64,000 nucleotides of DNA, from the NCBI GenBank assembly GCA_963663525.2, contig CAXXHC010000001.1, positions 558,001-622,000 on the forward strand, written 5' to 3'. A program made the position numbers and the translations under genes. Numbering within the stretch: position 1 is the stretch's first letter; each line of letters starts with the position of its first letter. Shown here one piece after another: positions 17,625 to 27,049 of this stretch. This DNA comes from G963663525 sp963663525. Its GTDB lineage: Bacteria; Myxococcota_A; SURF-8; G963663525. The notes under the pieces are model-generated. The model ran no database searches. It was not told the origin of the DNA and saw only the letters and a list, made by a program, of their open reading frames with translations.

Positions 17625-18998
17625 TCATTCTTCCGGCGTTTCCGTTTGTTCCTCGGGTTTAAACTGCCGGAAAAGGTCGTTCATGGTGGGGGAGGCGTCC
17701 ACTTCGCCTTCTTCTTCCAGCATGTCTTTGCGGGTGGCGCTCTCCGTCGCATCGTCGTAGCGCACGCTTCCGGCATACAGCAGTCCCAGATACCATTCTT
17801 TGACGCCAAGCTTGCGATTGTTCAAGACTTCGTGCCCCGATCCCAAGGCTGCGTTGACGCCGAGCATGGACGTTGTGAAGGCGTTTTCCCACCCGAACGC
17901 CGCCGTGACTCCGTACAGATCGACCGACGTCGGCATACTTTCACGTTTGCGGGAGGGCTGCGGGGCGGCGCTGAAATCGGTGTACATTCCGACCCGAAGG
18001 AAGTACCAGTGCCGAAAACGCTGCTCGAATCCAAGGTTTACGTTGCCGATGACGTCCAACTCCACCGGCCCGTCCTCCAGTTCGCGGCTCGTGTGGTCGT
18101 GGATGGTGAGATCCGCAACGAAAGTCGTGCCTGAAAAGGGCAAAAAGGCAAGACCCGCCCGGAAAGAGAACGGAATTTCGATGGATTCCGAAAGGGTACG
18201 GTTGGAAATGCGGATCGGCTCCTCCTGGGGATCGTTGGTGGTGCGGATCGTGCGAAACCTCGTTTTGGATCGGGCGGGAAACGCGGAACGGATTCTCAAC
18301 CCGACCTGAAGAAGCGGATGGGGGCGGATCCACACGCCGACGATAGGAGTAAACCCGATGAAGCGGCGTTCGGCCACGTTGACCTCGTGTTCGAAACGCC
18401 CATTGAGTTCGGTCACTTCCGAGCGATTCTCGTACTCGGTCCTGTAGTAGGCGTACAACGTCGCACCGACTGTAAACGCCGGATGCAGGCGGTAGGCCAG
18501 AGACGGTCCGGCGAACATCTCCTGGCTCTTGCCGCTAAGGTCGATGTACAGATAGGGTTGCTGTTTTTCGCTGACGAACTGCGCCGACTGCTCGTTGCTT
18601 TCCGGCACGGCCACGGTAAAGGCCGCCGTCCAGTCTCCGAAACGCATCAGGGTGCCCGTCGTCGCGCCGATCACGTTGAACGCACTTTGGGTCAAGTCCT
18701 TGCCGTCACGGTAGTTTTCCACTTCACGATATCGAAGCTGGTAGATCGAAAGACTCAACGCCAGGGAATCGTAGCGGGCGTTGGCCATTCCGGCGGGATT
18801 GTAATATGCGCCGGAGGGATCGTCGGATATCGCGGTGAACGCGCCCCCCATCCCGGCGGCTCGCTCGCCGATCAGGCTGTCACTGTAATGGTAGGGATCG
18901 GCCCAGGCGACGCGTAAAAGCACCAGAAAAAACCAGCCTGCAACGATCCCGACGCCTCCGCGCCGAACCCCACTTCGGCGCTGGAAAGATTCAGGCAT
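17625..18998 (-). CDS. OmpP1/FadL-like outer-membrane protein
   Basis: The 457-residue product has an N-terminal signal segment (cleavage near RVAWA-DPYHY) and the typical start of FadL/TodX-family channels: GERAAGMGGAFTAISDDPSG followed by AYYNPAG. The rest alternates beta-strands. The C-terminus ends in an acidic tail (PEEQTETPEE) rather than an aromatic residue, a little unusual for a barrel. FadL-type proteins import hydrophobic compounds. Its ATG lies inside the end of the upstream sigma-54 regulator gene (8-base overlap), so the two genes are translationally coupled, and expression is probably tied to that regulator. Confidence 0.82.
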   Translation of the reverse strand: MPESFQRRSGVRRGGVGIVAGWFFLVLLRVAWADPYHYSDSLIGERAAGMGGAFTAISDDPSGAYYNPAGMANARYDSLALSLSIYQLRYREVENYRDGKDLTQSAFNVIGATTGTLMRFGDWTAAFTVAVPESNEQSAQFVSEKQQPYLYIDLSGKSQEMFAGPSLAYRLHPAFTVGATLYAYYRTEYENRSEVTELNGRFEHEVNVAERRFIGFTPIVGVWIRPHPLLQVGLRIRSAFPARSKTRFRTIRTTNDPQEEPIRISNRTLSESIEIPFSFRAGLAFLPFSGTTFVADLTIHDHTSRELEDGPVELDVIGNVNLGFEQRFRHWYFLRVGMYTDFSAAPQPSRKRESMPTSVDLYGVTAAFGWENAFTTSMLGVNAALGSGHEVLNNRKLGVKEWYLGLLYAGSVRYDDATESATRKDMLEEEGEVDASPTMNDLFRQFKPEEQTETPEE

Positions 18999-20376
18999 CG
19001 CCCTCTTCCTTCGGCACGGCGGACGGGTCCGCTTTGCGGTATTCGCGCAGTTTGTATTGAATTTTCCTCTGGCTGATGCCCAACTGATCGGCGGCCTTGG
19101 CGGTGGAACCGTTGACGGATTCGAGGGTCTGCATGATGGCTTCCCGCTCCAGTTCCGCCAGGTTGCGCCCCGCGAAGGTCGGCGCTTGTCGTTCCGGCAA
19201 CTGCGTGACGTTCAGTTCGGGCAACTCGTGGGGCGTTACATAAGGCGAGCGTGTCATGATGACCGCCCTCTCCACGACGTTTTCCAGTTCACGCACGTTT
19301 CCGGGCCAGTCGTGAGCCAGGGCCAGAGCCATGGCGTCGTCCTCGAAGCCGAGCACGTCTTTATCGTTTCGTTCCGAGTACTTACGCACGAAGTGCTCGA
19401 CGAGCAGGGGGATGTCGGTGCGTCGTTCGCGCAAGGGAGGCAGGGAAATCGGGATCACGTTGAGCCGGTAATAAAGGTCTTCCCGAAAGCGTTTTTTCCG
19501 TACTTCTTCCTGCAACGGCGTATTGGTGGCCGCGATCACCCGGACATCCACTTTGAGCGTTTTGTTGCCGCCGACCCTCTCGAACTCCCGTTCCTGTAAA
19601 AAGCGCAGGATTTTCACCTGGGTGACTTCCGGCATGACGTTGATGTCGTCGAGGAACAGACTGCCGTGGTCGGCGAGTTCGAAACGCCCCACCTTGCGTG
19701 AAAACGCGCCGGTGAAAGCCCCGCGTTCGTGCCCGAAAAGCTCGCTTTCGAGCAGTGTTTCGGTAAATACCGCGCAGTTGACTTTGACGAAAGGGCCGTC
19801 CGAGCGCGACGACATGTTGTGAATCGCCTCGCCGACAAGTTCTTTACCGGTCCCCGACTCGCCGTAAATCAGCACGTTGGCGCTCGACGGACTGACCTGT
19901 TCGATGGTTTTGAAAATCTCCTGCATGGACGGGTGGTTCCCCACCAGTCTTTCGAAACGTTTCGTTTGTTGCAGTTGCTTGCGAAGCTGCTGGGTTTCAC
20001 GAATCAGGGCGCATTTTTCGAAGGCCCGTTTGACGAGCAACTCCAACTCTTCCAGGTTGACGGGCTTGGTCAGGTAGGTTTCAGCCCCGATACGCATCGC
20101 GGACACCGCGTCTTCAATCGTACCGTAAGCGGTATACAGGATGACCTGGGTTTCGCGTGCAAGTACCTTGATTTTCTGCAACAATTCCAGGCCACTCATT
20201 CCGGCCAGGCGAACGTCGGAAATCACCACATCCGTATCGTGCTCCATGAGCAACGCCAATCCGTTCTCCGCGTGGTCCGCCTCGAAAACTTCATAGCCGA
20301 TGTCGCGCAAAAAATGCGCGATTGGGGCACGGGAAGAAATTTCATCGTCGATCAGCAAGACTCTCTGGGATTCCAT
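18991..20376 (-). CDS. NtrC-family sigma-54-dependent response regulator
   Basis: The 461-residue product has a receiver domain (phospho-acceptor Asp54 in VISDVRL, Lys in YLTKPV), an AAA+ sigma-54 activation domain (Walker A GESGTGKE at 172-179, GAFTGA loop at 219-224, Walker B FLDDIN at 241-246) and a Fis-type helix-turn-helix (STAKAADQLGISQRKIQYKL). Walker B reads DD rather than the usual DE. The start at 20376 has GAGGATAGC in front. It is divergent from a histidine kinase at 21133 and overlaps the FadL-like gene. The intergenic region holds a sigma-54 promoter and palindromes that are the obvious candidates for its targets. Confidence 0.92.
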   Translation of the reverse strand: MESQRVLLIDDEISSRAPIAHFLRDIGYEVFEADHAENGLALLMEHDTDVVISDVRLAGMSGLELLQKIKVLARETQVILYTAYGTIEDAVSAMRIGAETYLTKPVNLEELELLVKRAFEKCALIRETQQLRKQLQQTKRFERLVGNHPSMQEIFKTIEQVSPSSANVLIYGESGTGKELVGEAIHNMSSRSDGPFVKVNCAVFTETLLESELFGHERGAFTGAFSRKVGRFELADHGSLFLDDINVMPEVTQVKILRFLQEREFERVGGNKTLKVDVRVIAATNTPLQEEVRKKRFREDLYYRLNVIPISLPPLRERRTDIPLLVEHFVRKYSERNDKDVLGFEDDAMALALAHDWPGNVRELENVVERAVIMTRSPYVTPHELPELNVTQLPERQAPTFAGRNLAELEREAIMQTLESVNGSTAKAADQLGISQRKIQYKLREYRKADPSAVPKEEGDA

Positions 20377-20465
20377 GCTATCCTCGACTGAAAAAAGCTT
20401 CAATTATGAATTCAATTCGGCAACGTACTTGTAAAAAAGCAGGAAAAGTGTAAAGAAGCAAGAGG

Positions 20466-20477
20466 TTTTCGCGAAAA
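20466..20477. promoter_or_regulatory. Perfect 12-bp palindrome TTTTCGCGAAAA
   Basis: It lies 90 bases upstream of the sigma-54 regulator gene and 188 bases from the -24 element of the promoter at 20654. It is a possible regulator-binding site, supported only by symmetry. Confidence 0.35.
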
Positions 20478-20539
20478 TATTTCGCAAGCCTATGATTTCC
20501 ATTTTCAGAAAACGAAATATTTTCCCCTATCCCTTTTAA

Positions 20540-20558
20540 TATTACAATGGTTGTAATA
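20540..20558. promoter_or_regulatory. 19-bp palindrome, candidate enhancer site
   Basis: TATTACAATGGTTGTAATA is a perfect 8-3-8 inverted repeat. It is followed at 20560-20587 by a second inverted repeat, AACTATTTG / CAAATAGTT, with a 10-base spacer. Both lie 70-115 bases upstream of the sigma-54 -24 element at 20655, the usual distance for an NtrC-family enhancer. Confidence 0.5.
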
Positions 20559-20653
20559 AAACTATTTGCACGATATCTCAAATAGTTAAATGATATTGAA
20601 TAGTTATCTAAAATACAGCCAGAGTTATTTGGATGGTAATTCCGTGTTTTTGT

Positions 20654-20668
20654 TGGCATTTATTTTGC
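20654..20668 (+). promoter_or_regulatory. Sigma-54 promoter (-24/-12)
   Basis: TGGCATTTATTTTGC has the invariant GG and GC separated by exactly 10 bases and matches TGGC-N6-TTTGC. Transcription should start near 20680 on the plus strand. It lies beside the NtrC-type regulator gene. A strong terminator only ~130 bases downstream suggests that a short RNA is the primary product. Confidence 0.7.
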
Positions 20669-20679
20669 ACATATAGAGA

Positions 20680-20807
20680 GCATTAATTTTCTCAAGAATC
20701 TCCCCGGATTTTTGAGTCAATTTGATCGGAGTGTGCCCCTACTTCGATCGCGTTCGGTTAATCCGAACCCCCCTGTGGCGAGAGTTCCCCCCTCTCGCCC
20801 TTTTTTT
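20680..20807 (+). ncRNA. Candidate sigma-54-dependent small RNA
   Basis: The boundaries are a sigma-54 promoter (start near 20680) and an intrinsic terminator ending in seven T. The ~128-nt transcript has no convincing ORF. It contains a hairpin GTTCGG-TTAAT-CCGAAC (20752-20768) and three C-rich single-stranded or loop segments: CTCCCCGG, GAACCCCCCTG and the terminator loop TTCCCCC. C-rich loops are typical of small RNAs that pair with Shine-Dalgarno sequences. The 5' end is inferred and the RNA itself is unproven. Confidence 0.55.
20777..20807 (+). terminator. Rho-independent terminator of candidate sRNA
   Basis: An 8-bp GC-rich stem (GGCGAGAG / CTCTCGCC, loop TTCCCCC) is followed by C and seven T. 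It is the strongest terminator in this intergenic region and lies about 325 bases before the histidine kinase start. The remaining 20808-21132 is AT-rich with no gene. Confidence 0.85.
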
Positions 20808-21132
20808 CGATTACTTTTCAGAAGGAGAGACGAGGCCAGGGTATTCTCCGTTTGATGATATTATCTTCTTATGAGCGTATGCGAACTTCTTTTTCTTGGT
20901 TGTGTTTATGTTTATCGGATGAATTAATTGAAAAATAAGTAGCACCGAATTGAATTTTCTTTATACTAATACGTGAGGAACGCAAAAGGAACACGTGAGC
21001 ACACGAAACGATTTGCCGCACTCGGCATGATCTTTTTTTTCACTGGGCGGTCTGAAGCCTGGATGCGAGAAATATCGAAACGGTGGTTTGAAAACGGTGA
21101 CGGTAGTGTCCCCGATCTATCCTGGAGAAACG

Positions 21133-22332
21133 ATGCATCACACCCCCGCAGACACGATTCTTTTTCCCGCCTCGTGGACTCCTTTGGCTGACGCGTTTTC
21201 TTCAGCCGTGATTTTTACAGACAGCAATGGGCGCCTGCTTCACGGCAATGCGCGTTGGCAGGCCATGAATCGCGACGAGCGCGATACGCTTTACGACCTC
21301 GTTTCGGAATGGGTCCGACAAAGCCTTGCTGGCTCCCAGACCTTGAGCAAAACGTTTTTTTTATCAGACCATCGTTCCTTTCGCGCCACCTGCGAGCCCC
21401 TGAAAAACGAAGACAACCATTTCGGGATGGTACGTTTTCAACCAGGAATAGCGGAAAAACCGGAAGATGATATCGTTGCCATCGGGCGGGAAACGGCGGC
21501 TCGCTGGGCCTTGTTGTCCGCCCGTATGAACAGCGTTGCCGATGTGGCGGCGGGTCTGGCGCATGAAATCAACAATCCCCTGGGAGGATTGCTGCAAACG
21601 GTGCAGCTTTTGTCGCGCAATCTCTCCGTGGAGCACGAGCGGACGCGCGCTCAAATGCAAAAGACCGGTTTCACCGAAGAAGAAATCGAAAAACTCGGGC
21701 GCTACATCGAGGAACGCCAGCTTCTTTATTTCCTGCAAATCATCGGAGAAAGCGGGGAACGTGCCCGCAATATGGTGGCCTACATGGTCGAATTCTCCCG
21801 GCAGCGGCCCTCCGAGCACCACGAAGTCGATCTCGTCACGCTACTCCATCGCTGTATCGAGTTGGCCAAACTTGATACGGATATGCGCAAAACCTACCAA
21901 TTCGGACGCCTTCCCGTCGAATTGCAGGCCAACCCTCCCTACATCGGAGGGATCTGCATCGAACAACAGGCCAAATACATCCTCCTGCGCGCTCTTAAAC
22001 GCCATGCCGCAGGGTTGCACGCCGCCGATTTGCAACAACAGGATTTTATTCCGGAACTGCATATCGAACTATCTTACAGCGATGCATCGTCGGTCGTTGA
22101 ATTCATCGATAACGGCCTACCACCCGACGATGAGGAGATTCGCCTGGCCGCCGATGGCACCCTGGAGGCCGTGTGGTCCACCCAGGAAAAATATTTCGAT
22201 CTCGCCGTGGGGTCTTTTCTCCTATATACGTACAATCATGGCCGGTACATTATCGAGAAAAACGGACAGGGAGGCAGCACGACGAGATTGGTATTTCCCA
22301 GGAAAAACGGGTCGTCCAATCACGTGGCTTGA
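21133..22332 (+). CDS. Soluble histidine kinase-like protein with atypical ATPase domain
   Basis: The ATG at 21133 (GGAG upstream) gives 399 residues with no membrane segment. Residues ~20-110 resemble a PAS-type sensor (AVIFTDSNGRLLHGNARWQAM). A clear HisKA box follows with His144 (VAAGLAHEINNPLGGLLQ). The C-terminal catalytic part is poor: there is no N-L-x-x-N-A N-box, the only G1-like motif is FIDNGLPPDDEE, and no GTGLGL G2 box is present. It may be a phosphotransfer/scaffold protein or a divergent kinase. It is divergent from the NtrC-type regulator, its likely partner, with the candidate sRNA between them. Confidence 0.75.
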   Translation: MHHTPADTILFPASWTPLADAFSSAVIFTDSNGRLLHGNARWQAMNRDERDTLYDLVSEWVRQSLAGSQTLSKTFFLSDHRSFRATCEPLKNEDNHFGMVRFQPGIAEKPEDDIVAIGRETAARWALLSARMNSVADVAAGLAHEINNPLGGLLQTVQLLSRNLSVEHERTRAQMQKTGFTEEEIEKLGRYIEERQLLYFLQIIGESGERARNMVAYMVEFSRQRPSEHHEVDLVTLLHRCIELAKLDTDMRKTYQFGRLPVELQANPPYIGGICIEQQAKYILLRALKRHAAGLHAADLQQQDFIPELHIELSYSDASSVVEFIDNGLPPDDEEIRLAADGTLEAVWSTQEKYFDLAVGSFLLYTYNHGRYIIEKNGQGGSTTRLVFPRKNGSSNHVA

Positions 22333-22580
22333 ATCGGCGTCCATTTTGGAAGCGGTGGAAAACAGCCCCTTTTTTTAAAGAAACAACGGTCGATCCGAGC
22401 TCATGAACGCATCTCCGTCAAGGAGAATGAACCACGTTTGCGTCATTATACGGATCTTGGTTGTGGGAAAGCTTGCACCCTTTCGAAGGCTTTGTTAAAA
22501 TCATAGGCGAACGATTCCCGGAAATCGGACGGGGATGTTGACTCGTATTGATCCTAACCGTGTTCGACAGGTGGTGACGA

Positions 22581-23666
22581 ATGAATCGGATGGGCTTTCG
22601 GGCGCACGCACTTTCCTTGGCCATATTTTGCGCGTTTTGTTTCATGGTGATGCAAGGGTCGGTCTGCGACGACATGCAGACCCTTCCTCTGGAAATCAAG
22701 TATCCTTTCATGGAGGATGGCAGCGACGCCCTTGAATTCGAACTCCAGCTTGCGGCGGCAGGTTCCGAACCCGCCGCAGACGGCGACGTGGACAGCGACT
22801 TCGATGGGGACTTTGAAGGAGAACTCGATGGGGAATTGGAGGAAGACAGCCAGTTCAACAAGAGTTTTTCCCGCTACTGCCGCGAACTCGAAGAGGGCGA
22901 ACCCGGATATGACGCCGAAATCGCCATGCTTTCCTGTCGTATGGCTCCCGTAACCCGGCAGATCGACTTCGCCAAGGAATCGAAAGAATTGAGCGAATAC
23001 GGAAAATACCTTCGCGGAATTTTCGTCCGGGACGTGACCTACAAAATCAAGGACAATGAAATTCCGGCAGACATCCCCAGTGTGGACGTCTTTTTCAGCA
23101 AGGAGCACAAATCCGAAGCGGAATGGGCCTGCCATTTCGTCAACCACGACTCGCTTACGGAAGATGAACAGGCAAACTGCGACAAGTTGGGCCTGTTCGA
23201 AATTCCGGATCTCGCCGATTTCTGCGACGAAACCGAGACCCTTGATGAATTCTGCGAACGGCAGTACTGGTTCGAAGATATCTGCGCCATGTCGGAAAGC
23301 GAAGTTCGCTCTTACTGCGACGGGTCGGATATTCTCAAAAACGACGGGATCGGCGCTTACAGCCTCGTCAAACTGGGCAGCACGCATCGGATTTACCACT
23401 ACTGGTCCGAACTCATGCCTGACGATGACGTGAAATTCCCGGAGTCGTCCGGAGACATCCGCATTCAACGGCAATTGTCCAACATTACGGAGATTTCGGA
23501 AACCATTAAAAACGATTACGATTTCTCCTTCGACATGATTACGATTCCCCATCGCGAGGTGTTCATTCCCAAAGACATCGTGATGCAGTACGTCGAATCG
23601 GGCGACAACCCAACCGTGCAGATGGACCTGAAACTCATCGTTATTATCGAGGTGAAGCCCATCTAA
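22581..23666 (+). CDS. Exported protein with acidic linker, unknown
   Basis: The 361-residue product has an N-terminal hydrophobic signal (LSLAIFCAFCFMVM) followed by VCDD; whether Cys29 is lipidated is unclear because the -3 to -1 residues (GSV) are not a standard lipobox. An acidic Asp/Gly/Glu linker (DGDVDSDFDGDFEGELDG) lies at about 70-90. The rest holds a dozen scattered cysteines and no recognised domain. AGGTGGTG precedes the ATG. It is probably in the same transcript as the glutaredoxin lipoprotein gene, which begins 46 bases downstream. No function can be assigned. Confidence 0.7.
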   Translation: MNRMGFRAHALSLAIFCAFCFMVMQGSVCDDMQTLPLEIKYPFMEDGSDALEFELQLAAAGSEPAADGDVDSDFDGDFEGELDGELEEDSQFNKSFSRYCRELEEGEPGYDAEIAMLSCRMAPVTRQIDFAKESKELSEYGKYLRGIFVRDVTYKIKDNEIPADIPSVDVFFSKEHKSEAEWACHFVNHDSLTEDEQANCDKLGLFEIPDLADFCDETETLDEFCERQYWFEDICAMSESEVRSYCDGSDILKNDGIGAYSLVKLGSTHRIYHYWSELMPDDDVKFPESSGDIRIQRQLSNITEISETIKNDYDFSFDMITIPHREVFIPKDIVMQYVESGDNPTVQMDLKLIVIIEVKPI

Positions 23667-23712
23667 CGCACGGCCACGATTTCATGCAGGGATATTCCCC
23701 GCCATTTCCGGT

Positions 23713-24441
23713 ATGGTCATGATGAAGCGATTGTTCTGGAGTTTTGCGTGCTTATGCCTGATCGTCGGGTTTTCCTGTTCGAAGGCCGAAAAGGAACCCC
23801 AGGAAAGCGTCGAAAAAAAGCCGGATAAAAACCCGGTGTTGCGTCCCATTGACGAAACCACTGAAAACATCCTGTACAATTATATAGACGAACAGGGCAA
23901 CTTTCACGCCGTGGAAAAAGCCGACGAGGTGCCCGACGCCTTCCGCAACGATGTGGTGGTGATCGACCTCAACCTTTCGCCCGAGGAGCGCGGCTCCGCC
24001 GATTCGGTGGTGGTGGCCGACCTGGAACGCCTGGACGAGCGGGGGCATTTCACGTTGAGGGTGGAAAACAGGGCCAAATTCGACCAGGCGATCAAGCTGA
24101 AACGCAAGTGGAAGCTCAACGAAGCCCCGAAGGCGTTCGCGCAGGCCACGCCCCAGCAACTCCAAAACGTGCCATTGACGCCAAATACGGATCAAATCAT
24201 CCTGTATTCCACCGCCTGGTGCGGATACTGCAAAGCCGCTCGAAAGTGGCTCAAATCCCATGGCGTATCCTTCGTGGAAAAGGACATCGAGAAGGACGAG
24301 CAAGCCTCAATCGAACTCCAGGCCAAAATGACGCGTGCCGGACAACAAACCGGCGGGGTTCCGGTGATCGACTGGAAAGGGCGTCTTGTACCCGGTTTCG
24401 ACAAGAATGTCCTGGAACAGCTTCTTAAAGCTGGGAAATAA
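23713..24441 (+). CDS. Glutaredoxin-domain lipoprotein
   Basis: The 242-residue product has a lipoprotein-type signal (IVGFSC), a DUF4124-like segment (YNYIDEQGNFHAVEKADEVP) and a C-terminal glutaredoxin domain at about 160-240. The latter has IILYSTAWCGYCKAARKWL (redox pair C-G-Y-C) and the TGGVPVIDWKGRLVPGFD strand with cis-Pro. It likely reduces or isomerises disulfides in the periplasm, a useful activity in an organism secreting so many Cys-rich proteins. In-frame ATGs at 23713, 23719 and 23722 compete as start; the shorter versions have a more typical signal N-terminus. Confidence 0.82.
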   Translation: MVMMKRLFWSFACLCLIVGFSCSKAEKEPQESVEKKPDKNPVLRPIDETTENILYNYIDEQGNFHAVEKADEVPDAFRNDVVVIDLNLSPEERGSADSVVVADLERLDERGHFTLRVENRAKFDQAIKLKRKWKLNEAPKAFAQATPQQLQNVPLTPNTDQIILYSTAWCGYCKAARKWLKSHGVSFVEKDIEKDEQASIELQAKMTRAGQQTGGVPVIDWKGRLVPGFDKNVLEQLLKAGK

Positions 24442-24511
24442 CAGGTCTTTTTAGGGATTTGTCCGACCGCAAACTATCGATAAAATCCAGGAAAACCTGC
24501 CATCGAAGCGG

Positions 24512-25447
24512 CTATTCCACGATGGTGCAGGCCAAGTCGCAGCTTTTTCTTTCCGGTGTCGGGGCCGATTTGGCGGGATATCCGGCGATGACGTTGACGA
24601 TGATCCGGTAATATTCCGGAATTCCTAGCGTTTTCCGAAGCATGGCATCCTGCTCGGGGGTGTGGTGCATCCAGTTCAACAGCGTGGCTTCGATGCCTTG
24701 TGCATGGGCGAGAAGCAGCATGTTTTGCAGGCCCAGCGAAACATCGATCAATGGCACGTCGCGGTCCACGGCTTTGTACAGGCGCTTGTCCGCACAAACC
24801 GCCATAAAACAGGGGGTTGCAGGACCGATGCAAGTCGCTCCGGTGCATTGTTGCAGGCTGGCGGCGACTTTTTCGAGGTTCTGCGTGGCGAAGATTTTGG
24901 CCGGCTGGCGGTTGCGACTCGTCGGGGACCAGTTGACCACGTTGGCCAGTTCCTTGATGGTCTCCGTTTCGAGCGGTCGGTCCAGGAAAGACCGGGTGGA
25001 GCGTCGTCCGAGGATGAGCTTCACCAGCGCTTCTTTGGAAACGCGCTTTTCCGGGGCCGCTTCTTCCAAAGGCAGAGCCATGGGGCCGGATGTCTGTGCC
25101 TCGTTGTATTCCTGTTGTTTGCCGACCGCCCATTGATAGGAGGGATCGTCGGTGAACTCGGAGGTCTTCAATTGATCGATCTGCTCGCACATTCGCCGGT
25201 AGAACATTTGACTGCGGCCTGCCTGCCAATCGTTCGCCTGCAATCCCTTGTCGACGATGTGGGCCGAGGTGCGTAATTCTCCCAGGAGGACTTCCGGGTC
25301 GTCCTGGTATTTTCGATTGATTTGAATGAATTCGATCAAATTGCGGAGATCTTTGGCCAGCAATCCCGGGACGTCGGAATAGTCGCGAATGGCGGATTTG
25401 ACCTGCGGTCCCAGCAGTTTTCCAATGAGTTTCCGGGTTTTACTCAT
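24512..25447 (-). CDS. Nitroreductase-family FMN oxidoreductase with N-terminal extension
   Basis: The 311-residue product has a C-terminal nitroreductase fold (about 120-300): RRSTRSFLDRPLETETIKEL, WSPTSRNRQPAKIFA for FMN phosphate binding, and LGLQNMLLLAHAQGIEATLL. The first ~120 residues are an unrecognised helical extension. Substrates of such enzymes range from nitroaromatics to flavins and cannot be predicted. It follows the flippase gene on the same strand with a 94-base gap, so it may belong to the polysaccharide group. The ATG at 25447 lies 12 bases after GGAGG, somewhat far; an in-frame upstream start is possible. Confidence 0.82.
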   Translation of the reverse strand: MSKTRKLIGKLLGPQVKSAIRDYSDVPGLLAKDLRNLIEFIQINRKYQDDPEVLLGELRTSAHIVDKGLQANDWQAGRSQMFYRRMCEQIDQLKTSEFTDDPSYQWAVGKQQEYNEAQTSGPMALPLEEAAPEKRVSKEALVKLILGRRSTRSFLDRPLETETIKELANVVNWSPTSRNRQPAKIFATQNLEKVAASLQQCTGATCIGPATPCFMAVCADKRLYKAVDRDVPLIDVSLGLQNMLLLAHAQGIEATLLNWMHHTPEQDAMLRKTLGIPEYYRIIVNVIAGYPAKSAPTPERKSCDLACTIVE

Positions 25448-25541
25448 AATGTTGCGTGTCCTCCTCGAACCCATGCCCATGGCATGAATAACAGGCTACA
25501 TCTTCCCCATAAAAAGCATTTTGGTTCGTATATCGCTCTTA

Positions 25542-27049
25542 TCAATCCGCCGCGTTCGTTTCTACGGTATTTTGTTGCCACACTCTTTTTAAAGCCCAAC
25601 CGATCAGGGCGATGATGACGGGCAGAGCCATAATACGGTACATGATCGGTATATCCCAGAAGGAGGCGACGGTTAATGTTACGATAATCAGCCAGATCAG
25701 CACCGTTTCCGGGGAAATCAGCAGCTTTTTCGGAACTTCTGCTTTAATCATGTACACTGGCACGAAAACGATGGAAATCACCACGTATGCGATGGCGAAC
25801 GACGCCGCCAATCCGATGAAGCCCCATTTGGAAAAATAGTACGCACAGGGAAGCAAGACAGCCGCCCATAGCAGGTTGTTTCCAAAGCCCACCACAGAAG
25901 GTTTTTCGAGATCAGCACCCGCAGCAATCCGCTGCGGAACGTCAAAATGGTCGAATAAAAGACCACGATGGCGAACGTGGTTTTAAAAGCCTGACCCTGG
26001 TACTCCGGGCCAAGCAACACCTGTACGGCTTCCGGCAGACATAGCAGCGGCATGGCGGGGGAAAGCCCGAGAAGCCACGAAGAAAGGATGTTCGCCGTTT
26101 CAAGTTTGTTACTCTTGGCGTTTCCCACGTTGGAAAGAAGGGACAAGAGGGGAGCGTTCAACATGCCGTTGACGACGAGCAGCAGGTTGTGAAAGATCAA
26201 GGCACTATTTAAAATGCCCATGTGCGAATACCTTTCCGGCTGGTTGACCAGGAAGGCATTGCAGGCCCATCGCACGGGACCGACCAGCATACCGCCGAGC
26301 ACTGTCGGCAAGGAGAAACTCCATAAAATGGCCCAGTCTTCGCGGGTAATTTCGAAGGAAACGGGAACGTTGTGTTTTTTGCACTCTTTTCGAAGCGCGA
26401 TGTGGTTGAGCGTCCAGGTAATGCACAGGTTGGTGGCCATACCCCAGACAGCCCCTTCGAGTCCGAAAAAATAAGCGCCGGTGATGAGAATCGGAAACTC
26501 GAGCAGTCCGACCAGAAGGTTCACGCTCGCGATGGTTTTAAAGGCTTCGAAACCGGCAAGAGCACCTGTTTGGGCGCCATTAAGGGCGGTCACGAACAGG
26601 ATGATCGCACCCACGCGCAACATTCCCGCCAAATGGGGGGCATTCAATGTTTGTTCGGCCAGCAAGGGGGCGAAAATCAACAATCCCACGGTCACCAGTC
26701 CGCCGGTCGCTGCAGTGAACATCGCGGAAATACCGATGATGCGCCCGGCGCGTTCGGGTTGCTTTTCTCGAAATTCTGCGACGTGCTTGGTGGCGGTCAG
26801 GCCCATGGCGAACCCGGCGAACAAGCCGAACATGGCGATGGTGGACCAGATAATTCCCAGCTCGCCGAAGCCTTCTTTTCCCAGGAAACGCGCGACCAGA
26901 ATCGAGGCGCAGAACATCAGACCCTGGGCGATAAACGTTCCGGCGACGGACCAGAAAACGCCCTTGGCCAGTCGGGAACCGATCGGCGACTTTTCGATCC
27001 GTTGAATCAGACGCTGTGCCGATGCGGGAAGTCTGTCTTTGACGTTCAT
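25542..27049 (-). pseudogene. Polysaccharide flippase (Wzx/MATE-like), frameshifted
   Basis: Two overlapping frames together encode one ~500-residue oligosaccharide flippase of the MVF/MATE superfamily with about 12-14 membrane segments. The N-terminal part reads to about 25900 and then runs into nonsense; the next frame takes over with GFGNNLLWAAVLLPCAYYF and gives the last segments. The sequence near CTTCTGTGGTGGGCTTTGG lacks one base relative to an intact gene. The start at 27049 has GAGG five bases upstream. The family moves lipid-linked sugar units across the inner membrane. Because the pyruvyl transferase gene nearby has the same kind of lesion, sequencing error must be considered. Confidence 0.8.

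Noticed and set aside
22457..22473. TTGGTTGTGGGAAAGC before the gene at 22581 as a sigma-54 promoter
   Set aside because: Spacing is right but the conserved GGC and TTGC bases are missing.
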